Source: Eucalyptus grandis
Taxonomy: Eukaryota; Streptophyta; Magnoliopsida; Myrtales; Myrtaceae
Assembly: GCF_016545825.1 (NCBI RefSeq)
Contig: NC_052619.1
Location: 69,760,115 to 69,824,114, forward strand
DNA: 64,000 nucleotides
Direction: 5' to 3'
Positions 1 to 10,878 of this stretch are shown piece after piece. Each line of letters begins with the position of its first letter. The stretch's first letter is position 1. The position numbers were made by a program, and so were the translations under genes. The notes beneath the pieces are model-generated. The model had not been told where the DNA came from. It saw only the letters and a list, made by a program, of their open reading frames with translations, and ran no database searches.

Positions 1-3000
1 CCTCCTCCAAATCTTCGTGTAACAACATGTTCTTCACATCAATTTGCTGCAAAGACCAACCAAAATTAGTTGCAGGAGAAAGTAGCACTCGTACTATATT
101 CATATTTGCTACTAGTGCAAAGGTCTCTTGATAATCCACAGTAGGTTTGGATGTACCATTTGTGACTAGCCTTCCTTTATACCTTTCCAAGGTCTCATCA
201 ACTTTGTACTTAAAGGTATAAACTCATTTACATCACACCGATTGCTTACCTTTGAGTAAAGTCACAACTTCCCATGTATCATTCTTCTTCAATACATTCG
301 TTTCTTCCGTTATATCTTGTCTCCAATTCCTATCCTCAAAAGCTTCATGTATTGAGTTAGGAATAGTAATTTAATCAAGAGGGCTTTGTGTTGAGTAAAT
401 GGTCTATGGTATGACACAATTTGGGAGATAGGGTGTTGGGTACATTTCATGATAGCTTTTCTCAAGGCAATAGGTAAATTCAAATCACTTAACTCAGGTT
501 CATTAGGAGAATGGTGAGTCATTTCATTTCCTAATAATGGTTTGGATAATGGGACTTGATCCAGTTCTAGATTGAGCTTCATTCTTCTTGAATGAACTTG
601 CAATTTGGTTGGTTCATTCTTAGGAGGACTAGATGAAGATGGGGAAAAGTACCAAAATAGTCATAAATCTTTTGTATTTGTACCAATTCAGTTCTAAACT
701 TTTTAGTTTGACCAATTTAGTCCTAAAACTTTTTACATTGGTACCAATTCAATCCATTCGGTTAATTTAAGCCGGAAATTGTGACGTGGCCGCCAACGAT
801 CTTATGTGGTGTCACGTGGACAAATTTTATAAATTTTTTTCTCTTTTTTTTTTCTTTTTCTTTTCTCCTTGGCTGGCGAGGTTGTCAACCAGCCAACCAT
901 CACCAGCCACAAACTGGTCGAGGCAAGGGCGTAACGGCCCTCGCCTATGGCTGATGAGGGTGCAAAGGGCCTCGCCCAGATCCGACAAGGGCATGACACC
1001 CTTGTCCACCATGAGCGAGGCTGTCGTGGCCCTCACCTGGATCTGGGCGAGGGCTTGATGCCCTTGCTTGTGGCGGATGAGGGTGTCGCGCCCTCACTTG
1101 GATCTGGGCGAGGGCCACCGCGCCCTCGCTTGCCACGAGTGAGGGCCGCCACGCCCTCACTTGGATCTAGGCGAGGACCGACGCCCTCGCCAGTGGCTAG
1201 TGAAGGCACGACGCCCCTTGCCTCGACTAGTCTGTGGCCAGCGATGGTCGGCGACCGATGACCTCACCGGCCAAGGAGAAAAGAAAAAGAAAAAAAAAAA
1301 GAGAAAAAAAAAATAATTATAAAAATTATAAAAATTATAAAAATTTGTCCACATGGTGCCACATAAGATCGCCGGCGGCCACGTTAACAATTTCAAGCTT
1401 AAATTAGCTGGATGGACTGAATTAGTACTAATGTAAAAAGGTTTAGGACTAAATTGGTCAAATTGAAAATTTTAGGACTAAATTTGTACCAATACAAAAG
1501 GTTTAGGACTATTTTGGTACTTTTTCCGATGAAGATGATGATGAACTAGGCAAAGGACTTGATAGGAGACTATGATTGGATAGAGGACTTGATGGACTTG
1601 ATGAAGGATTGGGTGGATTAAGAGGGTTAGGACTGGACAAAGATGGGGAAGGGGACGAAGTTGGATTAGACAATGCACTAAGTAGCGGAGGCGGTTGTTT
1701 AAATGCACTATCTTCATTAGGAGTCTCCCCCTGAAGATAGTGGGAGGAAGGAAAAAATGATTGATTTTCATTAAAAATGACATTCATAGATATAAAAACT
1801 CAACGTGTTAAAGAATCATAGCATTTTTAAATTTTTTGAGTATTAGAGTACACTCTAGAGCACGAGGATTGAGTTTGTTTTGGTTGCAATTATGGATATA
1901 CACAAATGCAACACGGCCGAAGCCCCGAAGGGAAACGTGATATTTATGGGAAACATCGGGACAAAAGGTAGGCAGGAGTTGTAAGTTTTTAAGGTTTTGG
2001 AAGGAACTCGATTAATGAGATATGTTAAAGTTAAAACAACTTCCTTATAAAAATGCTTTGGAACAAACATTTGGAGGAGAGCCCAAGTAGCATTTAGGAT
2101 ATGCCCTATTTTTCCTTTCAGCTACTTCATTTTGTTGAAGGGTATCAATATAGGAAGACTCATGAATAATATCTTGAGTTTGGAAAAAATGATCAAGTTA
2201 TTGATTGAAATATTCATTCCCATTATCAAACCTAAGTCTCCTAATTGACACCCCAAATTGATTGACTATCATTTTATGAAAGTTTTGAAAAATAGATTGA
2301 ACATTAAATTTGTCTTTCATAAGATATAGCCATGTAGTATGAATACAATTATCGATAAAAGAGACAAACCATCTAGCTTCTGTAAAATGAACAATTTTAG
2401 ATGGACTCCCCACATTAGTATGGATAAGAGAGAATGGTGTTGAAATTGTAGCATTATTATTAAAAGGAAATGAAACACAATGATGTTTTGCAAATTCACA
2501 AACTTCGTAATGAAGATTTTAAATGGCAACATCTTTAAAAATGGAAGAAAACATAGTCCTAAAAAGACTAAATGATAGATGTCCTAATCGAAATTGATGA
2601 AGCCAAATATGAGATGAGTGGATAGGATTACAAGAGTTGCAAGAGGTACTATAACACCCAAGAGACCAACTAGTTATGTTCAAATCCTCAAGATAGTAGA
2701 GCCCATTTTGGCAAATCCAATCATCCTCCCATTTTTCAGATCCTGCAAAATACAATGATTAATAGAAAAAAATACCTTACAATTCAGATTTTTGGTAAGT
2801 TGATTAATGGAAAGGAGATTGGTGGACAGTTTAGGAACATGAAGGACGTTGTCAAGTTTAAGCAAGGGATTTAGAGTTATGGTTCCTTGGCCAACTACGA
2901 TAACAGGAGATCCATCTACTATGGTAATACTCATATTTCTTGGTGATGGTTTACGAGTTTCAAATTTAGTGGAATCATGTGTCAAATGATTGGTTGCTCT

Positions 3001-3915
3001 TGAGTTTTCAAAAATTAGACATGCATTTGACTAGACAAGTGAACACATATCATAAGACTTAGATAGGGAGTCAAGGATAGCCCTGATTTTATCAACTTAT
3101 TCTCTGTTAAATATCTCCTCATTAACAAGTCAATATTGGTCCATAGGGGCAGCTTCACCTTCATTAGTCATGTGTGCTTATGACATCTTTTAGCTCTGTT
3201 GAGCACTTGTGTTTTTCCATGAAGCTTGAAACAATTTTCTCTTTTATGGCATGGTTTCTTGCAAAAACTGCACCATAAACCTTCAATGCCCATTGTCGTA
3301 ATCGGATCCAATCTTTTGTTTTTGTCAAGATTTGTTTCCTCCTTAATTGCTTTTATGGCAGATCCTTCGTGTGTTGGTCTTCAATCATTACAGTTCTTCG
3401 ATGTTCTTCTCCTCTTACAGTAGGAAAAACTTCATTCAAGAACCACGAGTGACTTCTTTCCGAGATTCTGAACTTGAATATGATCAAAGTTTGCATATCA
3501 AAATGATTACTTGTTTTGTTGTTGAAGCCTTCGTCTTGACTTCATGTATTACTGCTGCATTTTGAACTTTTGAATAAAATTGATGAACAACCTCCAATAT
3601 GTCCTTGACAGTAGGAAGAAATATGTAGTTTTTGTTGATTTCAGGTTATATCGAGCTCCACAACCATGACATAATTGAGAAATCTTCCTTGTCTCACATC
3701 TGAAACTTAGGATCACCTTGTCCTAGACCAATGTCTTCTAGATGACTGAGCTTCCCTTTTCCTTTAAGAAATGTCCTCACAATCTATGCCCACTGAAGAT
3801 AATTTATTCCATCCAATCGGTACTCCATGCTGGGAAAATCTTCAATCAATAAGTTGGATTGATCTTGAAGAGAGGACCCAATTTGGTTGGAGATAACCTT
3901 CCCCAAATCTTCCAT
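1..3915 (-). pseudogene. Broken copia gag-pol polyprotein
   Basis: A gag start lies at 3915-3913. The translated gag contains the conserved DGINYLQW-type motif, followed by a stop. A GAG-pre-integrase segment is open at 2985-2519 (VLHVPKLSTNLLSINQL is recognisable), and integrase at 2413-2198 includes the RLRFDNGNEY motif. The linker region at 1783-1540 is rich in serine and proline. The reverse transcriptase start (DYQETFALVA, then WSLQQIDVKN) lies at about 160-20 after two in-frame stops near 225. The protease active-site region near 3000 is altered. The frame is broken many times, so no functional polyprotein can be made from this copy. Confidence 0.85.
642..1527. mobile_element. Mutator-like non-autonomous element with long TIRs
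   Basis: The ends are gggaaaagtacc at 642 and its near-perfect inverse ggtactttttcc ending at 1527. Both sides are flanked by the direct repeat gatgaagatg (632-641 and 1528-1537), which I read as a 10-bp target duplication. The inverted similarity extends about 250 bp inwards on each side, through the poly-pyrimidine and poly-purine tracts near 840-880 and 1270-1310. Between them sits a GC-rich core (about 900-1260) of repeated GCGAGGGC / GCCCTCGC words. No transposase is present. Long TIRs with a 9-11 bp duplication fit a Mutator-like element. The open frames within it are low-complexity products of the core. Confidence 0.82.
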
Positions 3916-4166
3916 TCGATAACTTGAAAGGATAGATTATAGCAAGAGACTAAGAAGGGATCAAGTAACAAGGGTGGTTATTATATAACTCAAGGACAAC
4001 GATAAGGGTGGTTAAGTCAACAATAAGGCTTAAACAGAACAGTAGCAATAAGGTTGAAAAAATAGCTACAATGAAGCAGTAGTAGTGGAAAAAGAAACAT
4101 AGGCTGCAATGAAGCAGCGGTAGTGGGAAAAGAAATAGAGGTAGGAAAACCAAATTAGAAAACTAA

Positions 4167-4178
4167 GCTTTGATACCA
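4167..4178 (-). other. Primer binding site (initiator tRNA-Met type)
   Basis: The minus strand reads TGGTATCAAAGC directly after the LTR end. Plant copia elements commonly use a TGGTATCAGAGC-like site complementary to the 3' end of initiator methionine tRNA; this copy has one difference from that form. Confidence 0.75.
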
Positions 4179-4332
4179 TGTAGAAAAGAATCTATGTTTT
4201 TCTTATTATCATCAAGTAATTACAAGATGTATATACGTAAGAATAGAGGACCTAAATTAGATGAGAAACCTATTTTAGGTATAAATCCTAATTAGCGCCT
4301 AATTTCTGTCAGTAGTTAATTTACAACTAACA
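4179..4332 (-). repeat. 5' LTR of the copia element (about 154 bp)
   Basis: On the minus strand this segment begins TGTTAGTTGTAA and ends CTACA, so it has the TG...CA termini of an LTR, and it directly abuts the primer binding site. An LTR of about 150 bp is short but typical for plant copia elements. The outer boundary was set by the TG terminus only, because the partner LTR is outside the window. Confidence 0.7.
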
Positions 4333-4530
4333 AAATCAAATCATATAATATCACATGATATTCCAAATAAGTAGGGGGAGATTATAGGAGATTTTCGAAT
4401 AGTGTATCAAGCACAGCATGTCACGTCTTGTTACAATAGGAGTATTAAGACTCAATACACAAACTTATTAAAACATTCGAATGGCTCATCCAAATATTAA
4501 TCTGCCTTGTCTATTCGAGCCAATCACAAT

Positions 4531-5306
4531 CTAGGTTGCACCGACACGGACACTCGACACACGACACGGCGACACGTTATTTCTCAAAAGTAGAGAATTT
4601 TGACACATTTCGACACATTATATATTAAATAAATATTTTAATATATAAATGCATAAATAACTAAATAATAATAATAAAAAGAGCCAAGAATTAATCTATA
4701 CTAAAAATATTAATAATACATTTTGTTAATATCATTCATTGTTTTAATTTGACAAATTCAACTACATTTCATTGTAATAATCCTTAAAACTTGGAGAAAA
4801 AAACAAGTAATCCACGTTTCATTATTAAATTTAAAATTTAATAATAAGAAAAAAAAATCAACATTCCATCATCAAATATAACAAAAATTCATGCATCCAC
4901 ATTATCTACTTCTTCTGAAAAAAAAAGAAAAAGAAAAAACAAAACAAAAACAAAAACAAAAACAAAAAAAACTCTGTCTCAGCAAGTGAAAAATTTGCAA
5001 TTTCAAGCACCCAACATCTTCAAATGAGTATTAGAAATTTGTTTTAGCTTTTTATTTTTTATTATTTTTATATATTTATATTTAAACCCCAAAAGTTTTG
5101 GAAATTTGTAAAAATAACCCCGTGCGTGTCGAAGTCACGTGTCGGAATTTCCGACTTGTGTGTTGGAGCGTGTCGAAGGCAGTTGACCACGTGTCGGATT
5201 TTCCGACACGCATTGACCGCGTGTCAGAGCGTGTCGAAGCATGTCGGAGCATGTCAGAGTGTCGGACACGACATCGAGGGTCCCGGAGAGTGTCCGTGCA
5301 ACCTAG
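4531..5306. mobile_element. hAT-like non-autonomous element rich in CGACACG words
   Basis: The termini are ctaggttgcac (4531-4541) and its exact inverse gtgcaacctag (5296-5306). The 8-bp direct repeat atcacaat flanks both (4523-4530 and 5307-5314). Subterminal regions are dense in CGACACG and its inverse CGTGTCG, while the centre (about 4630-5090) is very AT-rich. An 8-bp duplication with short TIRs fits hAT. No transposase reading frame is seen; the open frames over 5082-5512 come from the repeated GTGTCGG words. Confidence 0.75.
4935..4975 (+). repeat. A-rich AAAAC microsatellite
   Basis: Runs of aaaac/aaaaac units lie inside the AT-rich centre of the hAT-like element. The tract is a low-complexity sequence with no coding potential. 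Confidence 0.8.
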
Positions 5307-5332
5307 ATCACAATAGCCATCATTTGGGCGTA
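5163..5332 (+). repeat. Tandem duplication unit 1: hAT right end plus flank
   Basis: The segment starts ttggagcgtgtcgaagg and runs through the element terminus, the 8-bp target duplication and 18 further bases of flanking DNA (ending at gggcgta). The same order recurs immediately downstream. This copy is 30 bp longer because it holds an additional stretch of GTGTCGAAGCATGTCGGAGC-type words. Confidence 0.85.
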
Positions 5333-5336
5333 CGAG

Positions 5337-5476
5337 TTGGAGCGTGTCGAAGGCAATTGACCACGTGTCGAATTTTCCGACACGCATTGACCGCGTGTCG
5401 GAGTGTCGGACACGACACCGAGGGTCCTGGAGAGTGTCCGTGCAACCTAGATCACAATAGCCATCATTTGGGCGTA
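5337..5476 (+). repeat. Tandem duplication unit 2: hAT right end plus flank
   Basis: This is a second copy of the preceding unit with few base changes. It carries its own gtgcaacctag terminus (5440-5450) and its own atcacaat flank (5451-5458). Because the target duplication and host flank are copied too, the duplication must postdate the insertion. Confidence 0.85.
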
Positions 5477-6224
5477 GCAAGCGCATTAGGGATTAGCATG
5501 ATTTCAAAGTAGAGCTTAGAACCGAGAGATTGATTTCAAACATTGAGGAACCTATTGATTCTAAACATTGAAGAACCTATTTTGACGAGTGGATTTATGA
5601 AACTAGAAACAAGTTTGTGTTTTTTTCTTTTAGTTTGTTTATTTAAGTCTTCACGTAATCCTATAACATTTCATGGTATATAATGATGAGTGTGTAATTT
5701 AAAATTACTAATTTGAATTTCCATTTTATGACTAAAATTTACTTTGTTAATATTTCATATTCATTGCGTGTTTAAATATAAATTGTAGTAAGTGATTTAT
5801 AACATCAAGTAATGATCATTAAATGTGATAATTCATTGTATTTGTTCAATTCATAATATAAATGAAATCTAAGTAAAACTAAAGCTGACCGCAAGATATG
5901 CAGGGTAAGTTTCAACTTTCAAAAAATAAGTAACCTGTTCCAATAGGTAGGTTCTAGATTTCAAATAGAATCTATATAGAACCTGAAACTGCTCACATCC
6001 AGGGCACATCTAGGGCGCATGACATTTGATTGAACAAAGCTAGTTGCACGAATTCAGCAGAGACTCTACCCAAATGCTTCTTCCATTCATAAAAAAATGA
6101 CTGCACTTGGTCCCTTGATACACTAACAAAATTGCATCACGCCGTTAGCATGGGAGTAATATCAATGATTAACAATACAAAAATATAAACTTAAGACAAT
6201 GACTAACAATACAAGAATAATGAC
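5477..6224. other. Intergenic, AT-rich, no gene seen
   Basis: This holds a short imperfect two-copy repeat of a ttctaaacattgaagaacctatt-like unit near 5535-5582, and otherwise AT-rich sequence. The right end is the 3' flank of the cytidine acetyltransferase gene. Confidence 0.6.
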
Positions 6225-9200
6225 TTAGGACTTCCGTTTCTTGTCAGATTTGGAGCCAGGGTTGTTCCTGCTTCGCTTTTTCCCGCTCTCTTGATTCTCT
6301 TTGTGCTTTTTATGTTTCTCCTTTTTCTCTCCACTAGATTTGACACTGATGACGCCACCTGAGGCGATCTTACCTCCGTTTTGCAGAGCACTCTCGAAAT
6401 CGGATTCTCTTCCAACAATGGCATACTGTTGAAGAAATTCAGGGTTTAGGAAACCCTCTGCCTTGGTCTTCATCTCGTCCTAGCATGGTCAAGTCAAGTC
6501 AGTGCAAGGAAAAAGAAAAGAAAAAATATAAAATAACAAGGGAATTGAACAATATCAATGTTACCTCAACTTTCTTCGCTGCCTCATTTAGATCTTCATC
6601 CACAGATACACTGTGTGGTTCCAAAACGACCTGAAATTGGAAATTCCCAAATTTAGAACACTTGTGCGTATGCTCATATGACTCTGTCAAGTGATTTATG
6701 TGGCTGTTACATATTAGCAGTTTGATTTCCATTGCAGAGGGTACTACCCAACTTCTTATCATCATCAATGACGCTAATCAAAGTGTAAGGAATTATTTTG
6801 TGGTAACAAATGACAAGTTTTTAAGTTACCTCTTTCAAGCGAGGTAGGGCAGAGTCTATCTCCTTTGCTGCATTAGCATGTAGATGTTTGTAGAACTTTT
6901 TCATAACCTTGATGAACAAAGACAAAATTTGCTGCCTCTCCAACTTAATTTGTCCCTGTAGAATACAAGTTCAACATAAAATCCACCATCCAAGCGAGTG
7001 GCAAGGAAATCCTCTGATTAAGAGCTCGCAAAACACTAGAACACCATAGAGGCGCCTCACATGTCCCAGAAAAAGTGACATTATAAGCAGAAAAGGAAAA
7101 CTCATGCATGATAATGCTAGTGCAGATAGCAGTCGTTCATCAAATGGCCAAAAGCAACTCTGATGCTAAATAAGACTCTGAATGATATCTAAGTTTGCAA
7201 AACCAAAGAGCAGACATTTGAGAATCAAAGCACCCCCAAATAAAAATGTAAAACTGATTCACATCCCAGGGAGCTTACACTTCCCTCTTAGACAACCATG
7301 TGAGAATCTAGACATCCCTAGACAGGCACCATCAGATTAAGTGATAATTGTAGCACTAGTTTAGACACAGCGCAGACTGCAAATCCACCTTACAATTTTT
7401 TCTAGCTTGCAACTGAAAAAATAAAAAAATAAAAAAATAAAAAAGGTGAGCACCAAAAGCAAATGACAAACCCAAACTCAAGTTCACCGTTTAATAATGT
7501 GCACAAAGGTATCTAGCATGAGGGTACATGAACAAGGGCACAGACCTCAACATAACTGATGTCATGATGCTGCAATCCAACGCATAGCAAGACTGATGCC
7601 TGAGCATATGATAAAGAAACTGGAAGCTTCTCCTGGAAGTATGTATGCGAAAGAATTGGCACAGTGTCCAGAATCTGTAAATTATGAAGGGTGCGTCAGA
7701 ATATATTATAGTTTGTCAGGTAATGATATCAAATGCAAAATATGTTGGATGACACTTCAATTGTGCTTCTAAGTTGACAAGGAGCAAATGCCATATAATG
7801 AATCATTTATTAAAGCGAAGTAATGTTCCACTACTTGTGTATTGCAAGCAAGCCACCTCCTTTGATAGTTTTCAGCGAAACAGGTGGCTAGATTCTTAAT
7901 TGAGTATATAGCACATCCTGGTCCAACTACTCCAGAAATGAGTCCAAGGTCTTCTCCAGGAATGATCTCAGGTAACGAATTCAACTTTGAGCATATAATG
8001 TACATGCAGCATGCTCTCTATCATCATTATTTTTAGGACTCCTTCTCATATAAATTACTTCTGCCCAAGCGCATTTCAGGTCAAATGGTTCTGAAATCAG
8101 AATGAAAATAACATATCTCAAAATACTAAAAAAAAAAAATTCGTATTTATTCTTACCATATGATAATCAGCAAGATTATTAGTATAAGCTTCAAGTCGCT
8201 TCATATCATGAGGTGATAAAATTTGGTTGAGAGAAAATCCTTCCGAGTTAGATGGGTTGATTTCCTCATCATTAAAGTTGATCTTCGGATCCAATATGCT
8301 GGTAGATAAGAGATAAGAAGCAAATTCAGTGAAACAAAAAGCATTTCAAGCGAGACTGATTGAAAAGAACGTAAACAGAGTGAGGAATAAATTAACTTAC
8401 CTCATAGCAAGTTTATATTCCATATTACGAAAACCATAGCTCAAAAGCCTTGCAAACCTTTGCTTAAAATCTGGCATTTTCAATAAAATTAAAGGGTTTT
8501 AGAGAAGATCAGTGCATGAGGAGCATGGGAAGCAATTAAACATCATCTCGAGGGGCAAGAATTACCTCTATAAAATGGACTGAAAAAACCCCACTGATCA
8601 GATCCAGTGACATCAATATCATCATTTTTTAAAGGCTTCAAAACCATACAGGTGTGTTCACCAGTCACGGTATTCTGTAATGAAGAAGAAAGGTCAAAAC
8701 ACCACCAAGAACTAAAAAAGGTATGCATTCAATGTGCTTCAGCTAAGTCATCTTAACTGGAATCTGGCCAATGTAAAATGGGACAAACTTATGTTTCCTC
8801 CAGAAGCGAAAAAGGTCCAGAGTAAGACCAAAGGAGACACCAATGTAATGGAGCTTTTCAGGCCGTCTTTCACGAAGATGTACTAGCAAAGGAGGAAGAT
8901 TAGCTTTGGGTTTTATGTTCTCTTCCAGCAAAGATGCCTGAAATCACATCTGATGTGAGAATAGTTTTAACTAACAATTAACATTAAAACCAAGGGACAT
9001 TTTAAGTACAACAAATATGTACCATAGGGGGTAAAGACAAGTAACAGAAACAACATAATTGAACTACCAGAGCTGAATATATAATTGAATTACCAGAGCT
9101 GAATATATAATTGAATTACCAGAGCTGAATTTGTTTTTCTGACTTTATATCTTAAATTGACCAAAATAATTCAATATCTGAAATGGATTTGGATCGAATT

Positions 9201-10842
9201 AGATGTAGATAACACAGTTCTGGTCATAAAGTCGAAGGTCACTCAGTGCAACTTGCAGAACTTAATAAGGAAAAAGGCAAAACTAAAGGATACAGCTCTA
9301 CTCGATTCATGTGGGTCACTTCTATGCTGCTAATCTAAGACATTAAATGTCCATGTTAAAAGACTGGCTATAGTTCCAATGCACAGAAGAATGCAAAGGA
9401 TAGCAAACTTGCTTGTAACATTGAAATCCACTCAATTCAGAATGTTTTAAGTCGTGATTTCGTCTTATCTCAACTACTTGTCTTCTAAGAGCGTGTGGAT
9501 TGTTGAATCTAGAGCTCATGCAAAATAATATTTCAACTTGCAAATGGGGAACAAGAGGGACATGGATATGTTTAATTCTCGTGTCAAACGTTTTAGAATG
9601 TTAATAAGAAATTTAAAGTAAGTCAATACTCAATAACTGACCGTGTTCAGCTACAGTCAGAAACTGAACATACTCAACCACCCATTTTCAGTCACAGTTC
9701 GGGTAAAATTTAAGCATCAATCTACAGTACTCCACAACTCTTGTCAACATAACACCTAAAGATGCACTACCTAATTATAAGAATCAACTACAGAAGTTCA
9801 AGATCAATGCACCTTCTGTGCTGCTTCTGTCACTCTGACAGGTGGCTCCTCTTCCATATTTTCAATCTCTGCTTCTGAAATATTTGTCAACTGTCCTTCA
9901 AAGTATCTGTGTGAAAGTTAGAAGTGCATAAGTCAATACATTTAGTACAAGTAACTGTTTAGTAACTATTATCCCAGTAAAGGAGTATTGTTTATTAACA
10001 TCTTCTAACTCGGCTTCAACTGGACGTGGAGCTTCAGCATAGTATCAGAACATTCAGATATTTTATTCACTCAGTTATCTATAGTTGTATCAACTGCATC
10101 CTCTAGAAAGAGTAACCTTTCTCAATGTTTCATCATAGACAAGTCAAGACGGATATCTACTTATTCTTTTTCAGCTGCAGTAGCTCAGACGATGTATATG
10201 CCCATGCTTTTGAGATCGTCTTTCACCTAATCCACTTTTAATGAGTCTACATTAACTTTATAGAACATAGAAGTAATGATGACAAGTATTAATATGTAAG
10301 TAGGCAAAATGAATGAGCAATCAACTAACCTCGATAAGAGGTCCACAGCAGTTGAGCCATATCCAAGCTACAGTATGTCAAGTGAAAGAGTAAGATAGAC
10401 AAAAGAAGCAATGCTAAGTAAATAAGAAGCTTTAAGTAAAAAAGTTACCCTCATTGCACTAGGATGTGTGGCAATTCGCACAATCCTAGCACCAGATAGA
10501 CTAGGGAAAACAGTGTCCTGGAACTGCTCAGAGAACTTCCATGGAATTTGATCTCCAGAGGGTTGATGCCCATCACTTAGACTTTTAATCACAGATTTAC
10601 GAGATATTTGTCCTTCAAGACAGACCTAAAAAATAAGAAAGGTAGTAAATACAACAGAAAATCCCACCCATAATGGAGTTTGGTAATCATATCCTTTCCT
10701 TAAAAGATTGGATCAACACATATGACCATAATTAACAATCTCATTTTTGTCAAATATCGAAATGGTGTAAACAGAGATTCCTTCCATCCCCCACCCTCCT
10801 GGGCAACAAGCATGACACTCGGTGTGCACAAGCGCAAGTGCA

Positions 10843-10878
<36 letters not shown>

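Larger units (their letters stand above)
1..4332 (-). mobile_element. Ty1/copia LTR retrotransposon, 5' part, degenerate
   Basis: Reading right to left, the order is a short LTR, a primer binding site, gag, a protease and GAG-pre-integrase region, integrase, a serine-rich linker and the start of reverse transcriptase, which runs off the left edge of the window. This domain order (integrase before reverse transcriptase) is that of copia elements. The element is interrupted at 642-1527 by a small DNA transposon inserted in the linker. Stop codons and frameshifts break the reading frame in several places, so it is not autonomous. The 3' LTR lies outside the window, so LTR divergence and age cannot be estimated here. 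Confidence 0.88.

Noticed and set aside
786..1261. Open frames on both strands over the GC-rich stretch
   Set aside because: They are low-complexity translations of the core of the Mutator-like element; no domain, and both strands are open for compositional reasons.
5082..5512. 128-134 codon frames on both strands
   Set aside because: They arise from repeated CGTGTCGGA words in the hAT-like element and its duplicated end.
7769..8005. 78-codon minus-strand frame as an exon of the cytidine acetyltransferase
   Set aside because: It lies between exons encoding ADYHM and ILDTVP, which are adjacent in the family. Including it would insert residues not found in relatives, so it is intron sequence.
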